In this document: positions 34,991-42,436 of the stretch, in pieces | How positions within the stretch are numbered: the stretch's first letter is position 1 | Layout of the letters: each line of letters starts with the position of its first letter | Assembly (NCBI RefSeq): GCF_023276355.1 | Contig: NZ_JALLPL010000001.1 | Coordinates: 992,001-1,056,000, forward strand | DNA: 64,000 nt | Direction of reading: 5' to 3' | Source: Haloplanus sp. XH21 | GTDB lineage: Archaea > Halobacteriota > Halobacteria > Halobacteriales > Haloferacaceae | Position numbers and translations under genes: made by a program | Notes under the pieces: generated by a model | Told to the model about the DNA's origin: nothing | What the model saw: the letters and a program-made list of their open reading frames with translations, nothing else | Database searches by the model: none

Positions 34991-35049
34991 ACGCTATAAC
35001 CTCCGCGGTTGTAAGTGTGGCTCTCGATATCGCCTTTTCTCGCTGCTGA
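34991..35049 (+). repeat. 59-base direct repeat, copy 1
   Basis: Shares the core CGCGGTTGT..GTGTGGCTCTCG followed by CCTTTTCTCGCTGCTGA with the copy at 35651, at a spacing of exactly 660 bases. Both begin with a CTATAA-type stretch that resembles a TATA box. It sits just upstream of the minus-strand membrane gene. Confidence 0.65.
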
Positions 35050-35207
35050 AAACACCGGCGAGAAAGGGTGGTTCCAGCGTATCACCCTAGTTATAAACCC
35101 AATCGGTTGTCACTACGTAACAAGACAGCACGTGTAGGATGGGGCACGCACCTGAGCCGTTGTTCGCGATGACTGTAGGTAAACCCTCGCCTGCTGTCGC
35201 TCAGACC

Positions 35208-35402
35208 ATGTTCGGAAGCAACGACGTGAGCGACCTTCAGCAAGAGATTGTCCAGACCTACGATCGCAACCCCGACGCCGACGCGAAGGCGATTGCACAG
35301 ATGTGCGACTGTTCGGCGTCATACGTTCGCGAGACCATTGACGAGTATCGCGGTGGGTTCGGTAGTGGAGGTGGTCTCGGCGGTAGCGGCGGGTTTCTCT
35401 GA
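35208..35402 (+). CDS. Small helix-turn-helix-type protein
   Basis: A 64-residue protein from ATG 35208: FGSNDVSDLQQEIVQTYDR, then DAKAIAQMCDCSASYVRETI, which fits a helix-turn-helix, and a Gly-rich tail. An upstream in-frame ATG at 35139 would add 23 residues without family character. It probably binds DNA. Its 3' end overlaps the following membrane frame by 38 bases. Confidence 0.55.
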   Translation: MFGSNDVSDLQQEIVQTYDRNPDADAKAIAQMCDCSASYVRETIDEYRGGFGSGGGLGGSGGFL

Positions 35403-35595
35403 ACCCACACAGACCAGCCAGCCCGCGCAGGGCCAGCTGGATGCCGATCTCGGCGAGACGCTCGCTCAACTCGATGAGGGATCACGGATCGAGCAGGCGA
35501 TTGCGACACTACTCCGGTTATTCCTTCTCGGAGTCATGCTGTATATCCTCGCGCGACTGGTAGAGATCCTCTTCGGGATCCCGATCCCATTCTGA
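35365..35595 (+). CDS. Small tail-helix membrane protein overlapping the HTH gene
   Basis: A 76-residue frame from a GTG at 35365: a soluble Gln- and Asp-rich part (TQTSQPAQGQLDADLGETLA) and a C-terminal transmembrane helix (ATLLRLFLLGVMLYILARL, ending FGIPIPF). Its start lies inside the Gly-rich tail of the HTH gene in another frame. Together they could form a DNA-binding and membrane-anchored pair, or one ancestral protein separated by a frameshift. Confidence 0.45.
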   Translation: MEVVSAVAAGFSEPTQTSQPAQGQLDADLGETLAQLDEGSRIEQAIATLLRLFLLGVMLYILARLVEILFGIPIPF

Positions 35596-35650
35596 ACGAC
35601 AATTCCTGGGTGTACTTACACTGGATTCTCGTACAACCGCGCCTTGCTTA

Positions 35651-35709
35651 CGACCTATAAAATCGCGGTTGTCGGTGTGGCTCTCGCCGATCCCTTTTCT
35701 CGCTGCTGA
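35651..35709 (+). repeat. 59-base direct repeat, copy 2
   Basis: The second copy of the 34991 repeat, lying between the HTH/membrane pair and the right att copy. The strongest identity is the GTGTGGCTCTCG core and the CTTTTCTCGCTGCTGA end; the middle differs by several bases. Confidence 0.65.
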
Positions 35710-35737
35710 CCGTCGCGTACACCCTCCTAGCCGAGGC

Positions 35738-35753
35738 TTCGCCCCAACCCACT
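35738..35753 (+). repeat. Putative att site, right copy
   Basis: An exact 16-base copy of the tRNA-Val 3' end (TTCGCCCCAACCCACT). It touches the stop codon of the following minus-strand gene, so the element ends almost flush with a chromosomal gene. Confidence 0.7.
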
Positions 35754-36235
35754 CACCCCGCTCGATAGTCGCCCAACCGATCCGAGACGCGACGGTTCAT
35801 CGGAATCGCGGTCGGTGGACCGAGGAGCAGGGCGCCGAACAGCCCCAGCGCCACGAGGAGCGCGACTGGCACCCCGACTCCCGTTCCGAGGACCGCGAGC
35901 GCGGCGAGCGCGAAGCCGACGCCGATGACGAGCAGTAACCGCTGTCCGAGCGCGTGGCAGAACACGACGCCCGCGCTGGCGTGTTCGATCCCGTAGTCGG
36001 CCAGAAACCGTCTGGTGTCGGCGACGGCGGCGAGCAGGTGAACGACTCCGTATCCCGAGAGGACCGTGGCGCCGGTCCACCACGAGAGCGTCAGCATGGC
36101 CTCGCTCGGCGTGAACGGCCCGCGAACGAGGGCGACGAAGGGCGCGAACACGCCCGTGCTGGCGATAGCAACTGCGACGACTACCGTGTTCGCGTCTCGG
36201 AGTCGACGAGCGCGTTCGAACGCGGATCGGCTCAT
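35753..36235 (-). CDS. Four-helix membrane protein of unknown function
   Basis: A 160-residue protein with hydrophobic stretches NTVVVAVAIASTGVFAPFVA, TGATVLSGYGVVHLLAAVA, LLLVIGVGFALAALAVLGTG and ALLVALGLFGALLLGP. No catalytic motif is seen. Both this gene and the next minus-strand gene have chromosomal codon use, which places the island boundary before them. Confidence 0.65.
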   Translation of the reverse strand: MSRSAFERARRLRDANTVVVAVAIASTGVFAPFVALVRGPFTPSEAMLTLSWWTGATVLSGYGVVHLLAAVADTRRFLADYGIEHASAGVVFCHALGQRLLLVIGVGFALAALAVLGTGVGVPVALLVALGLFGALLLGPPTAIPMNRRVSDRLGDYRAG

Positions 36236-36280
36236 CGCCCGAGTGGCAGTCGGTCGATCCCATTAACTCTACGTGCTAGA

Positions 36281-37153
36281 TCACTGCCACGGTCCCGAAC
36301 TCACCCGACGAACGACCTCGGCCCGGCGCAGACCGTATTCGACGCCCGCGGCCACCAGGAGTACGCCGAGAAAGAGGAACCAGCCGCCGAAGTACAGCGC
36401 GTGTGGGTCGTCGACGCTCGCCGAGAACTCGGCTCGAACGTCGCGCAGGACGAACGCGGTCAGCCCCGTGGCTGGCGCGACGAGCCGATGCCGAACCAGC
36501 AGATACAGCGGGACGGCGGCGAGCAGCCACATGCCGACGACGCTCGCGCCGTACAGCAGCCACGCCGAGCCGCCGGACACCGTCACCCCGAGCCGGACGG
36601 CGAACCACGTCATGACGACGGTGTGGAGGACACCGCCGCCGGTGGCGACGGCGGCCGCTCGCCGCCGAGACGCGGGGATCGGGAGCCACGACCACGGCGT
36701 GGGCACCGCCGGCAGCCAGTCCCGGGTCGACCGGACGGCGTACTCGACCACCCCGAGAAAGAGAAACCCGACCGTCCAGACCGACGCGTTCACCATGTAC
36801 CGGACGATGAACAGCCCGTCCTCGACGACCGTGATACCCGTCGGTTCCGGGAGCCGTTCGAGCGTTGCGACGTCCCGAAAGGTCGGCCCGGGCGGCGTGA
36901 GTTCCATGCCGAGCACGTAGCCGGTCGTCAGGGCCATCGCGAGCAGGGGTGTGACGATCCGACAGCGGATCGCGAGCCAGGCCGGGACCGCCGCAACGAC
37001 GACGAGGCCGCCGTATCGCCACGCCATCCCGGGCACCGAGTACGCCGATGGTCCGACCGTGTAGCCGAGGTCGAGCGCGACGACGAGGAGCCCCGTCGCG
37101 TGCAACAGCCCGGTCAGGAGGCTGATCGTGACCGCTCGTGTGGAGGGCATCAC
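36281..37153 (-). CDS. Polytopic membrane protein of unknown function
   Basis: A 290-residue protein with about seven hydrophobic segments (for example GLLHATGLLVVALDLGYTVG and GGLVVVAAVPAWLAIRC). It lies 45 bases upstream of the previous minus-strand gene and may form an operon with it. The family is not recognised; a DUF-type haloarchaeal membrane protein is likely. Confidence 0.65.
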   Translation of the reverse strand: MMPSTRAVTISLLTGLLHATGLLVVALDLGYTVGPSAYSVPGMAWRYGGLVVVAAVPAWLAIRCRIVTPLLAMALTTGYVLGMELTPPGPTFRDVATLERLPEPTGITVVEDGLFIVRYMVNASVWTVGFLFLGVVEYAVRSTRDWLPAVPTPWSWLPIPASRRRAAAVATGGGVLHTVVMTWFAVRLGVTVSGGSAWLLYGASVVGMWLLAAVPLYLLVRHRLVAPATGLTAFVLRDVRAEFSASVDDPHALYFGGWFLFLGVLLVAAGVEYGLRRAEVVRRVSSGPWQ

Positions 37154-37287
37154 CGAGTCCTGTGTCCGCCAGCCGTTTTGGTGTTGCCCCGCCCGCCGTC
37201 TCCCCGTTCGGAACTACGTATCGGAGGTGTTTTGTGACGCTGCCGAGAAGTGGATAGTAGACGGCACGGTGGGTCAGCCCCTTTCAG

Positions 37288-37308
37288 TCCACGTGGTCGA
37301 CACGTGGA
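37288..37308. repeat. Inverted repeat in intergenic region
   Basis: TCCACGT and ACGTGGA form perfect 7-base arms around a 7-base spacer. It lies in the 265-base gap between two minus-strand genes, where no gene is supported. It could be an operator for a dimeric regulator. Confidence 0.4.
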
Positions 37309-37419
37309 TTCCGCTGACCGACCTACCCCGTCTTTCTACTACCCACGAGCGACCGCTGGAGCGTCGCATACACTGACCGATGTTCGAGAGCGGATGCCGG
37401 CGATTCGGTCTCCCCGATA

Positions 37420-38172
37420 TCACCACTGCTCCGACACCAACTCGCCGCCTGCGACTTCGGGGATGATCACCTCGTCGGCGCCGGCGTGCCGAGCGACGGA
37501 TTCGTAGGTTTCGTCGCCAACGCGGACGACGACGGTGAGGTCCGGCGCCAGTTGCGTCGCGAGGAGGGCGATCTGGATGTTCACGTTCGAGTCGTCGATG
37601 GCGGCGACGAGGACATCCGCTCGCTCGACCCCGGCGTCCCGCAGGTCGCCCTCCCGCCGCGCGTCGCCTTCGACGCCGAGGACGTCGGCGTCGAGCACTC
37701 GGTTGTACTGGGCGTCGTTTCGCTCGATGACGACGACCTCCCGTCCGCGTTCCCGCGACCGTTCGGCGACGGTCCGGCCGAACATCCCGTAGCCACAGAT
37801 GATGATGTGATCACTGGTCGACGCTCGTTCTCGCTGGTTTCTCACGCGTCTGAGTTCCTCCTGGATCTGCCCGCCGAACGTCGCCGTCAGCGCCGTCTCG
37901 CCCGTCCAGACCATCGCACCGACGAGGGCGACGCGCACGACGATGGCGAACGTCTTCACGCGGTCGACCGGGCCGGACGCGGTCTGGTAGTAGAGTTCGA
38001 TACTCGACGGATCGAGCAGCCAGAACGCCGCTTCGACGGTGCTGACGCCACCGAGGTGGACGAATCCGGCGATGCCGACGACGATGACGCCCAGGAGCGT
38101 CCCGACCGGTCGGGCGACGCGCCGGAGCAACCATCGGTTCGCCACGATCGGGACGTTCGAACGGGTCACCAC
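37420..38172 (-). CDS. TrkA-N (RCK) domain protein with two membrane helices
   Basis: A 250-residue protein. Two hydrophobic helices lie at about 20-45 and 75-100, followed by an RCK/TrkA-N domain with an NAD-type fold IICGYGMFGRTVAERSRERG (near 127-146), an acidic VIERND ligand region and a LVAAIDDSNVNI segment. It looks like a potassium-channel homologue, but the pore loop between the helices (DPSSIELYYQTASGP) has no TVGYGD selectivity filter. It may regulate a partner channel or carry ions in another way. Confidence 0.75.
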   Translation of the reverse strand: MVTRSNVPIVANRWLLRRVARPVGTLLGVIVVGIAGFVHLGGVSTVEAAFWLLDPSSIELYYQTASGPVDRVKTFAIVVRVALVGAMVWTGETALTATFGGQIQEELRRVRNQRERASTSDHIIICGYGMFGRTVAERSRERGREVVVIERNDAQYNRVLDADVLGVEGDARREGDLRDAGVERADVLVAAIDDSNVNIQIALLATQLAPDLTVVVRVGDETYESVARHAGADEVIIPEVAGGELVSEQW

Positions 38173-38292
38173 CGCCCGGTGACCGCATCCGGGTAAAACG
38201 CTGTTTGTCGGCGCAAAAGTCGCCGACGCGACGTGTTACCGCACATCTGGGAAAGAGGCAACTTTCAAGCCGTCTGCAACCACAGTAGCAGT

Positions 38293-39435
38293 ATGGATAT
38301 CTCTGATATTGCGACTCAAGAGTACATCGAGGTCGACGCGGGCGAGCGCCTCGGAAAGGTTCGCTCTATTTTCGACCGCGAGAACCCGAAGGGCCTCATC
38401 GTCACGGAAGACGGTGAGTACGCGGGTGTCATCGGCGAACGCGACCTGGTCCGCTCCCGGATCGAGGACGGGACCAAGGCCAGCGTCGTGATGAAATCCG
38501 CACCGCGGGTCGACCGCCACGAGGATGTCCGCGAGGTAGCGCGCGTCCTCGTCGAGGGTGGCACCAAGGTTGCCCCCGTCTACGAGGGAGAGAACCTCTG
38601 GGGTATCGTCACCGCCGACGCCATCCTCGAAGCGGTGCTCGACAGTCTCGACGCCCTCACGGTCGAGCAGATCCAGACGGAGGACGTAGTGACCGTCACC
38701 GAGGACGACCACATCGGGCAGGCGATCAACCGCCTCCGCGAAAACGGCGTCTCCCGTCTCCCTGTCGTTGACGACGACGACTCCCTCGTCGGCGTGCTCA
38801 CGACTCACGATATCGTCGACTTCGTGGTCCGGGACGCCGACCGCCAGGGCCGGGGCGACCGCCGTGGTGACCTCGACCGGATGCTCGACCTCCCCGTGTA
38901 CGACCTGATGTCCAGCCCCGTGGTGACGACCACGGAGGACGAAACCGTCGAGGACGCCGTGCGCCGCATGCTCGACAACGATATTTCGGGGTTGGTCGTC
39001 ACGCCGAGCGAGGACGACGAGACCATTACGGGCGTGCTCACCAAGACCGACGTGCTCCGCGCGCTCACCTTCACCGAGGAAGGGCAGATGGACGTTCAGA
39101 TCACCAACGTCGCCCTGCTCGACACCATCTCTCGCGAGGAAATCGTCGAGGGGATCACCAGCATCGCGGACAAGTATCAGGAGATGCAGGTCCACCACGC
39201 CCACGTTCGGTTCCACGAACACAAGGAGAAACTCCGCGGGACGCCCCTGATCCAGTGTCAGATCCGCCTGCGGACCAACCGCGGTCAGGTCGCCGGGACG
39301 GGCGAGGGCTACGGCGCCGACCACGCGTTCCACGTCGCGGCCGACACGCTCGAACGCAACGTGCTCGAACTGAAAGGACTGATCGCCGACGAGCAGTACC
39401 GCGGCCAGCTGCTCCGAAAACTCGGCGAGCTATAA
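38293..39435 (+). CDS. Four CBS domains fused to a ribosome-hibernation-factor-like domain
   Basis: A 380-residue soluble protein. Four CBS motifs run in tandem over about 8-270 (LIVTEDGEYAGVIGERDLV; VAPVYEGENLWGIVTADAI; RLPVVDDDDSLVGVLTTHD; GLVVTPSEDDETITGVLTK). From about 274 the chain becomes MDVQITNVALLDTISREEI and ends near FHVAADTLERNVLELKG, the pattern of the HPF/sigma-54-modulation fold that binds the 30S decoding site. It may couple adenine-nucleotide status to ribosome dormancy. Its stop overlaps that of radB. Confidence 0.8.
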   Translation: MDISDIATQEYIEVDAGERLGKVRSIFDRENPKGLIVTEDGEYAGVIGERDLVRSRIEDGTKASVVMKSAPRVDRHEDVREVARVLVEGGTKVAPVYEGENLWGIVTADAILEAVLDSLDALTVEQIQTEDVVTVTEDDHIGQAINRLRENGVSRLPVVDDDDSLVGVLTTHDIVDFVVRDADRQGRGDRRGDLDRMLDLPVYDLMSSPVVTTTEDETVEDAVRRMLDNDISGLVVTPSEDDETITGVLTKTDVLRALTFTEEGQMDVQITNVALLDTISREEIVEGITSIADKYQEMQVHHAHVRFHEHKEKLRGTPLIQCQIRLRTNRGQVAGTGEGYGADHAFHVAADTLERNVLELKGLIADEQYRGQLLRKLGEL

Positions 39436-40125
39436 ACTCTCCTCGCCGCCGGCCAACCCCTCGCCGGTGATGCGGAAGGCTGCCGTCTCACCCGCGGGCT
39501 TCGATCGGTGTTTCTCCAGCGTCGCCCGTCGGTTGCCGCCACGGAACCGATCCAGTCTGAGCACGGTCCCCGTCCAGTGTTCGAGCGTGTGGCCGCCGAG
39601 TGCCCGCACCCGGTCGGCGTCGGGGTCCGAAAACACCTGGTTCGTCACGACGACTGCGAGGTCATGTTTGCGCGCTAGCGACAGGAGATGGGTCACCTGC
39701 CGGCCCACGCGGCGCAGCGTCTCGCCCTCGTCGTCGTCGTGGCGTTCGAGTCGGTAGAAGCCAGTTGCGCTGTCGAGGACGATCAACTCCGCTCGTGGGG
39801 CGAACTCCGCGACGTCGCGGACGGCCTCCTCCTGTTCGGCGAAGTCGTGGGCCTCGGTCACGATGAGTTGCGAGGTGATCGACTCCAGGTCCGTGTCGTC
39901 GGTCGCGGCGTCGGCGAGTTGCCGAAACCGATCGAGTGAGAGCCCTTCGGTGTCGATAAACACCGCCGTCTCGCCCGCGACGGCGACCTGGACGGCCGCC
40001 GAGAGCGCGAGATTCGTCTTCCCGGCGGCGGACGGGCCGTACACCTGCGTGACGGTCCCGCGCTCGAACCCGCCGCCCAGCAGGTCGTCGATCGGGGCAC
40101 AGCCGGTGGGTACTGGCTCTGACAC
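39430..40125 (-). CDS. radB: DNA repair and recombination protein RadB
   Basis: A 231-residue RecA-fold paralogue of archaeal RadA. Walker A is GPSAAGKT at 30-37; the Walker B strand is ELIVLDSATGF; the C-terminal region HTLEHWTGTVLRLDRF fits the family, as does the lack of the RadA N-terminal helix-hairpin-helix. I use the GTG at 40125 because the short N-terminus (SEPVPTGCAPIDDLLGGG) is typical of RadB; the longer frame has no family character. It is divergent from the next gene. Confidence 0.9.
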   Translation of the reverse strand: MSEPVPTGCAPIDDLLGGGFERGTVTQVYGPSAAGKTNLALSAAVQVAVAGETAVFIDTEGLSLDRFRQLADAATDDTDLESITSQLIVTEAHDFAEQEEAVRDVAEFAPRAELIVLDSATGFYRLERHDDDEGETLRRVGRQVTHLLSLARKHDLAVVVTNQVFSDPDADRVRALGGHTLEHWTGTVLRLDRFRGGNRRATLEKHRSKPAGETAAFRITGEGLAGGEESL

Positions 40126-40207
40126 GCTCCCATCTGGGTCGCTCCGGGTGATAAACCCTCGACACCGAGCACGACACGCTTTACCGCGATGGGGACGAAC
40201 CGGGACT

Positions 40208-40939
40208 GTGATCGTCGTCGCCACCGCCGATTTCGAACTGTACCACGAGGTCGTCGACCTGCTCCGCGACCGTGGCGTGGCGTTCACCACGGTCGAACCG
40301 GGCAGCGACCTGCCCGAGAACGCCTCGGTCGTCATCGCCGCGCCGGACGATCGCACCGGCGACGACGCCGACGTCGACCGGGTGACGGCCACGGCCGAGG
40401 CACCACGCCGCGCCGTCGACGAGGCGCTGGCGCTCCTGCGCGGCGGCGAGGGTCGGACCGTCGTCGGCGTGGATCCCGGCACTCGCCCCGGCGTCGCCGT
40501 CCTCGCTGGCGAGACGGTCGTCGCGGCCTTTCACGTCCCGCTCACCGACGCTGTCGAGACGATTCGTCGGGAAGTCGACGACGCGGTGGATCCGCTCGTC
40601 CGCGTCGGCGACGGCGCCCGTCTCCAGGGCGCCCGCCTCGTCAACGACCTCGACGACGTGACGGTCGAACTCGTCGACGAGACGGGGACGACGCCGTATC
40701 TCGGCACCGGCGCTCGGGGGATGGGCGACGTGCTCGCCGCCGTCAACATCGCCCGTTTGGAGGGCGAGCGCGTCGAATCGCGAGACATCGAGCCGACGGC
40801 CGGCGAACTCCAGCGCATCAAGGATCGGTCCCGGCGCGTCTCGACCGACGACCGGACCATCGACGACGCCCTCGCCCGGCGGGTCGCGGCCGGCGACCTC
40901 ACCGTCGAGGAGGCGCTTGCCGAACACCGCGAGTCCTAA
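40208..40939 (+). CDS. Conserved archaeal protein with RuvC/RNase H-like fold
   Basis: A 243-residue protein from a GTG at 40208. The N-terminal 75 residues are of unknown fold; then TVVGVDPGTRPGVAVLAGETVV (near 85-104), the acidic first strand of a RuvC-type nuclease, appears with D89. An ELVDETGTTPYL segment and a GDVLAAVNIARLEGER helix follow. It lies divergent from radB, which fits a role in recombination, though nuclease activity is inferred and not shown. Confidence 0.7.
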   Translation: MIVVATADFELYHEVVDLLRDRGVAFTTVEPGSDLPENASVVIAAPDDRTGDDADVDRVTATAEAPRRAVDEALALLRGGEGRTVVGVDPGTRPGVAVLAGETVVAAFHVPLTDAVETIRREVDDAVDPLVRVGDGARLQGARLVNDLDDVTVELVDETGTTPYLGTGARGMGDVLAAVNIARLEGERVESRDIEPTAGELQRIKDRSRRVSTDDRTIDDALARRVAAGDLTVEEALAEHRES

Positions 40940-42252
40940 TCTTCGAACGCCGTTTCCGCGCGTCGGAGCACCTCGCGCACCGGCAGGTCGGTCTCGCTCG
41001 CCACCGCCGCAGCGTCGTCGTACTCCGCGCTGACGTCGTACACCTCGCCGTCGGCGTCGGTGGCGACTTTCACCGTCACGTCGTGGCGCTCGCCGGCCAC
41101 GTCGAGCGTCACCGTCTCGAACGACCGGTCGGCCACCCAGCGGTGACTGGCACCGCCCTCGCGGACGCCGAGCGTCCCCGTCTCGGCGGCGAGTCGCCGG
41201 GCCACCCGCTCGGCGTCCGCGGGGTCGACGATCACTGTAACCACATGCCCTGGACGCGATTTCTTCATCGTCGTCGGGACGATAGACACGTCGTGGGCGC
41301 CCGCATCCGCGAGCGTCTCCTGCAACCCGCCCAGCACCTCCGGCGTCGCGTCGTCGAGGGTGGTCTCCAGCACCGTGATCGGTTCGCGCCGGAGCCCGCC
41401 GCATCCCGTGCCCGCGATCGCCCGGAGGACGTTCGGCTGGTGGGCCACGTCGGCGTCGCCCGCGCCGTAGCCGGTGGCGTCGATGTCGAGCGTGGGCAGG
41501 GTCTCGACGCCCGTGGCGATTTCGGCGAGGATGGCGGCCCCGGTGGGGGTGAGGAGTTCGCGGTCGACCGGCCCGCCCCGGATCGACCAGTCCGCGTCGG
41601 CCACGAGTTCGGTCACGGCCGGCGTTGGCACTGGGTAGTCGCCGTGGCTCATCGAGACGGTGCCGCCGCCGGTCGAGACGGGCGTCGTGACCACGCGCTC
41701 GACGCCGAGATCCGCCAGCAGGAGCGTCGCGCCGACCACGTCGGCGATGGCGTCGTCGGCCCCGACCTCGTGGAAGTGGGTCGATTCGAGGTCGGTGCCG
41801 TGGACGGTCGCCTCCGCCTCACCGAGGCGACGGAAGACCGCGAGCGCGGTCCGTTCGGCGACCGACGGAAGGTCCATTTCGCGGACGATGTCGACGACCT
41901 CCGCGTACGTGCGATTGGGGCCGCCGCCTTCCGCGTGGTCGTGGTGTTCGTCGCTAGCGTGGTCGTGGGTATGATCGTGGTCGTGATCGTCGTGGTCGTG
42001 GCTGTGCCCCTGCTCGCGCTCGGCATGATCGCGGTCGTGATCGCCCGTTTCAGCCCCGCTGTCCTCGTCCAGCACCACGTCGACGGTCGTCGATGCAATG
42101 CCGGCCTTGGTCGTCGACCCGACCACGTACCGAACGTCGAGGGCATCCTCCACGGGGTCGAGGACGGACGGATCGGCGCCGACGGCGAGTAGCGTCGCAC
42201 AGAGCATGTCGCCGCTCGCCCCCATGCGGGCGTCGAACGCGAGCGTGTTCAT
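40936..42252 (-). CDS. larC: Nickel insertion protein LarC (pyridinium bis-thiocarboxylate nickel-pincer assembly)
   Basis: A 438-residue LarC-type protein that inserts nickel into the pincer cofactor of lactate racemase-like enzymes. The start reads NTLAFDARMGASGDMLCATLL; later THFHEVGADDAIADVVGA, LLTPTGAAILAEIA and ETTLDDATPEVLGGLQE are family motifs. A His/Asp-rich loop (HDHDDHDHDHTHDHASDEHH) near 80-105 may hold metal. Larger than split LarC1/LarC2 pairs: both halves are in one frame. The larB and larE partners are not in the window. Confidence 0.88.
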   Translation of the reverse strand: MNTLAFDARMGASGDMLCATLLAVGADPSVLDPVEDALDVRYVVGSTTKAGIASTTVDVVLDEDSGAETGDHDRDHAEREQGHSHDHDDHDHDHTHDHASDEHHDHAEGGGPNRTYAEVVDIVREMDLPSVAERTALAVFRRLGEAEATVHGTDLESTHFHEVGADDAIADVVGATLLLADLGVERVVTTPVSTGGGTVSMSHGDYPVPTPAVTELVADADWSIRGGPVDRELLTPTGAAILAEIATGVETLPTLDIDATGYGAGDADVAHQPNVLRAIAGTGCGGLRREPITVLETTLDDATPEVLGGLQETLADAGAHDVSIVPTTMKKSRPGHVVTVIVDPADAERVARRLAAETGTLGVREGGASHRWVADRSFETVTLDVAGERHDVTVKVATDADGEVYDVSAEYDDAAAVASETDLPVREVLRRAETAFED

Positions 42253-42436
42253 GCTCGCTCGCTCGCGGCCCAGCGCCAAACGGCTTGCGACCGCTCCCGG
42301 ATCGGCAGGGGTTTGTACGTCCAGGGTTGTGTTACAGTATGACACGGATCACGGCCAGACGCGATCGTGTCGTTCCGGCTAACAACAAACTTATGCCGCG
42401 CCACTCCCCAGTTTCGACCATCTTCGCGGGTATATC

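Larger units (their letters stand above)
32872..35753. mobile_element. Putative integrated element or remnant in tRNA-Val
   Basis: About 2.87 kb bounded by the exact 16-base repeats described above. Inside are short genes of unknown function, several with a markedly lower GC content than the chromosome (notably 33,400-34,150), a broken gene next to the tRNA, and a pair of 59-base direct repeats. No integrase, replication protein or transposase is recognisable, so it is either a decayed element or one mobilised in trans. Boundaries rest on the repeats alone. Confidence 0.6.

Noticed and set aside
40189-42192. 667-codon plus-strand frame over the RuvC-fold gene and larC
   Set aside because: Its composition is Arg-rich out-of-frame sequence; the real genes in other frames explain the region.
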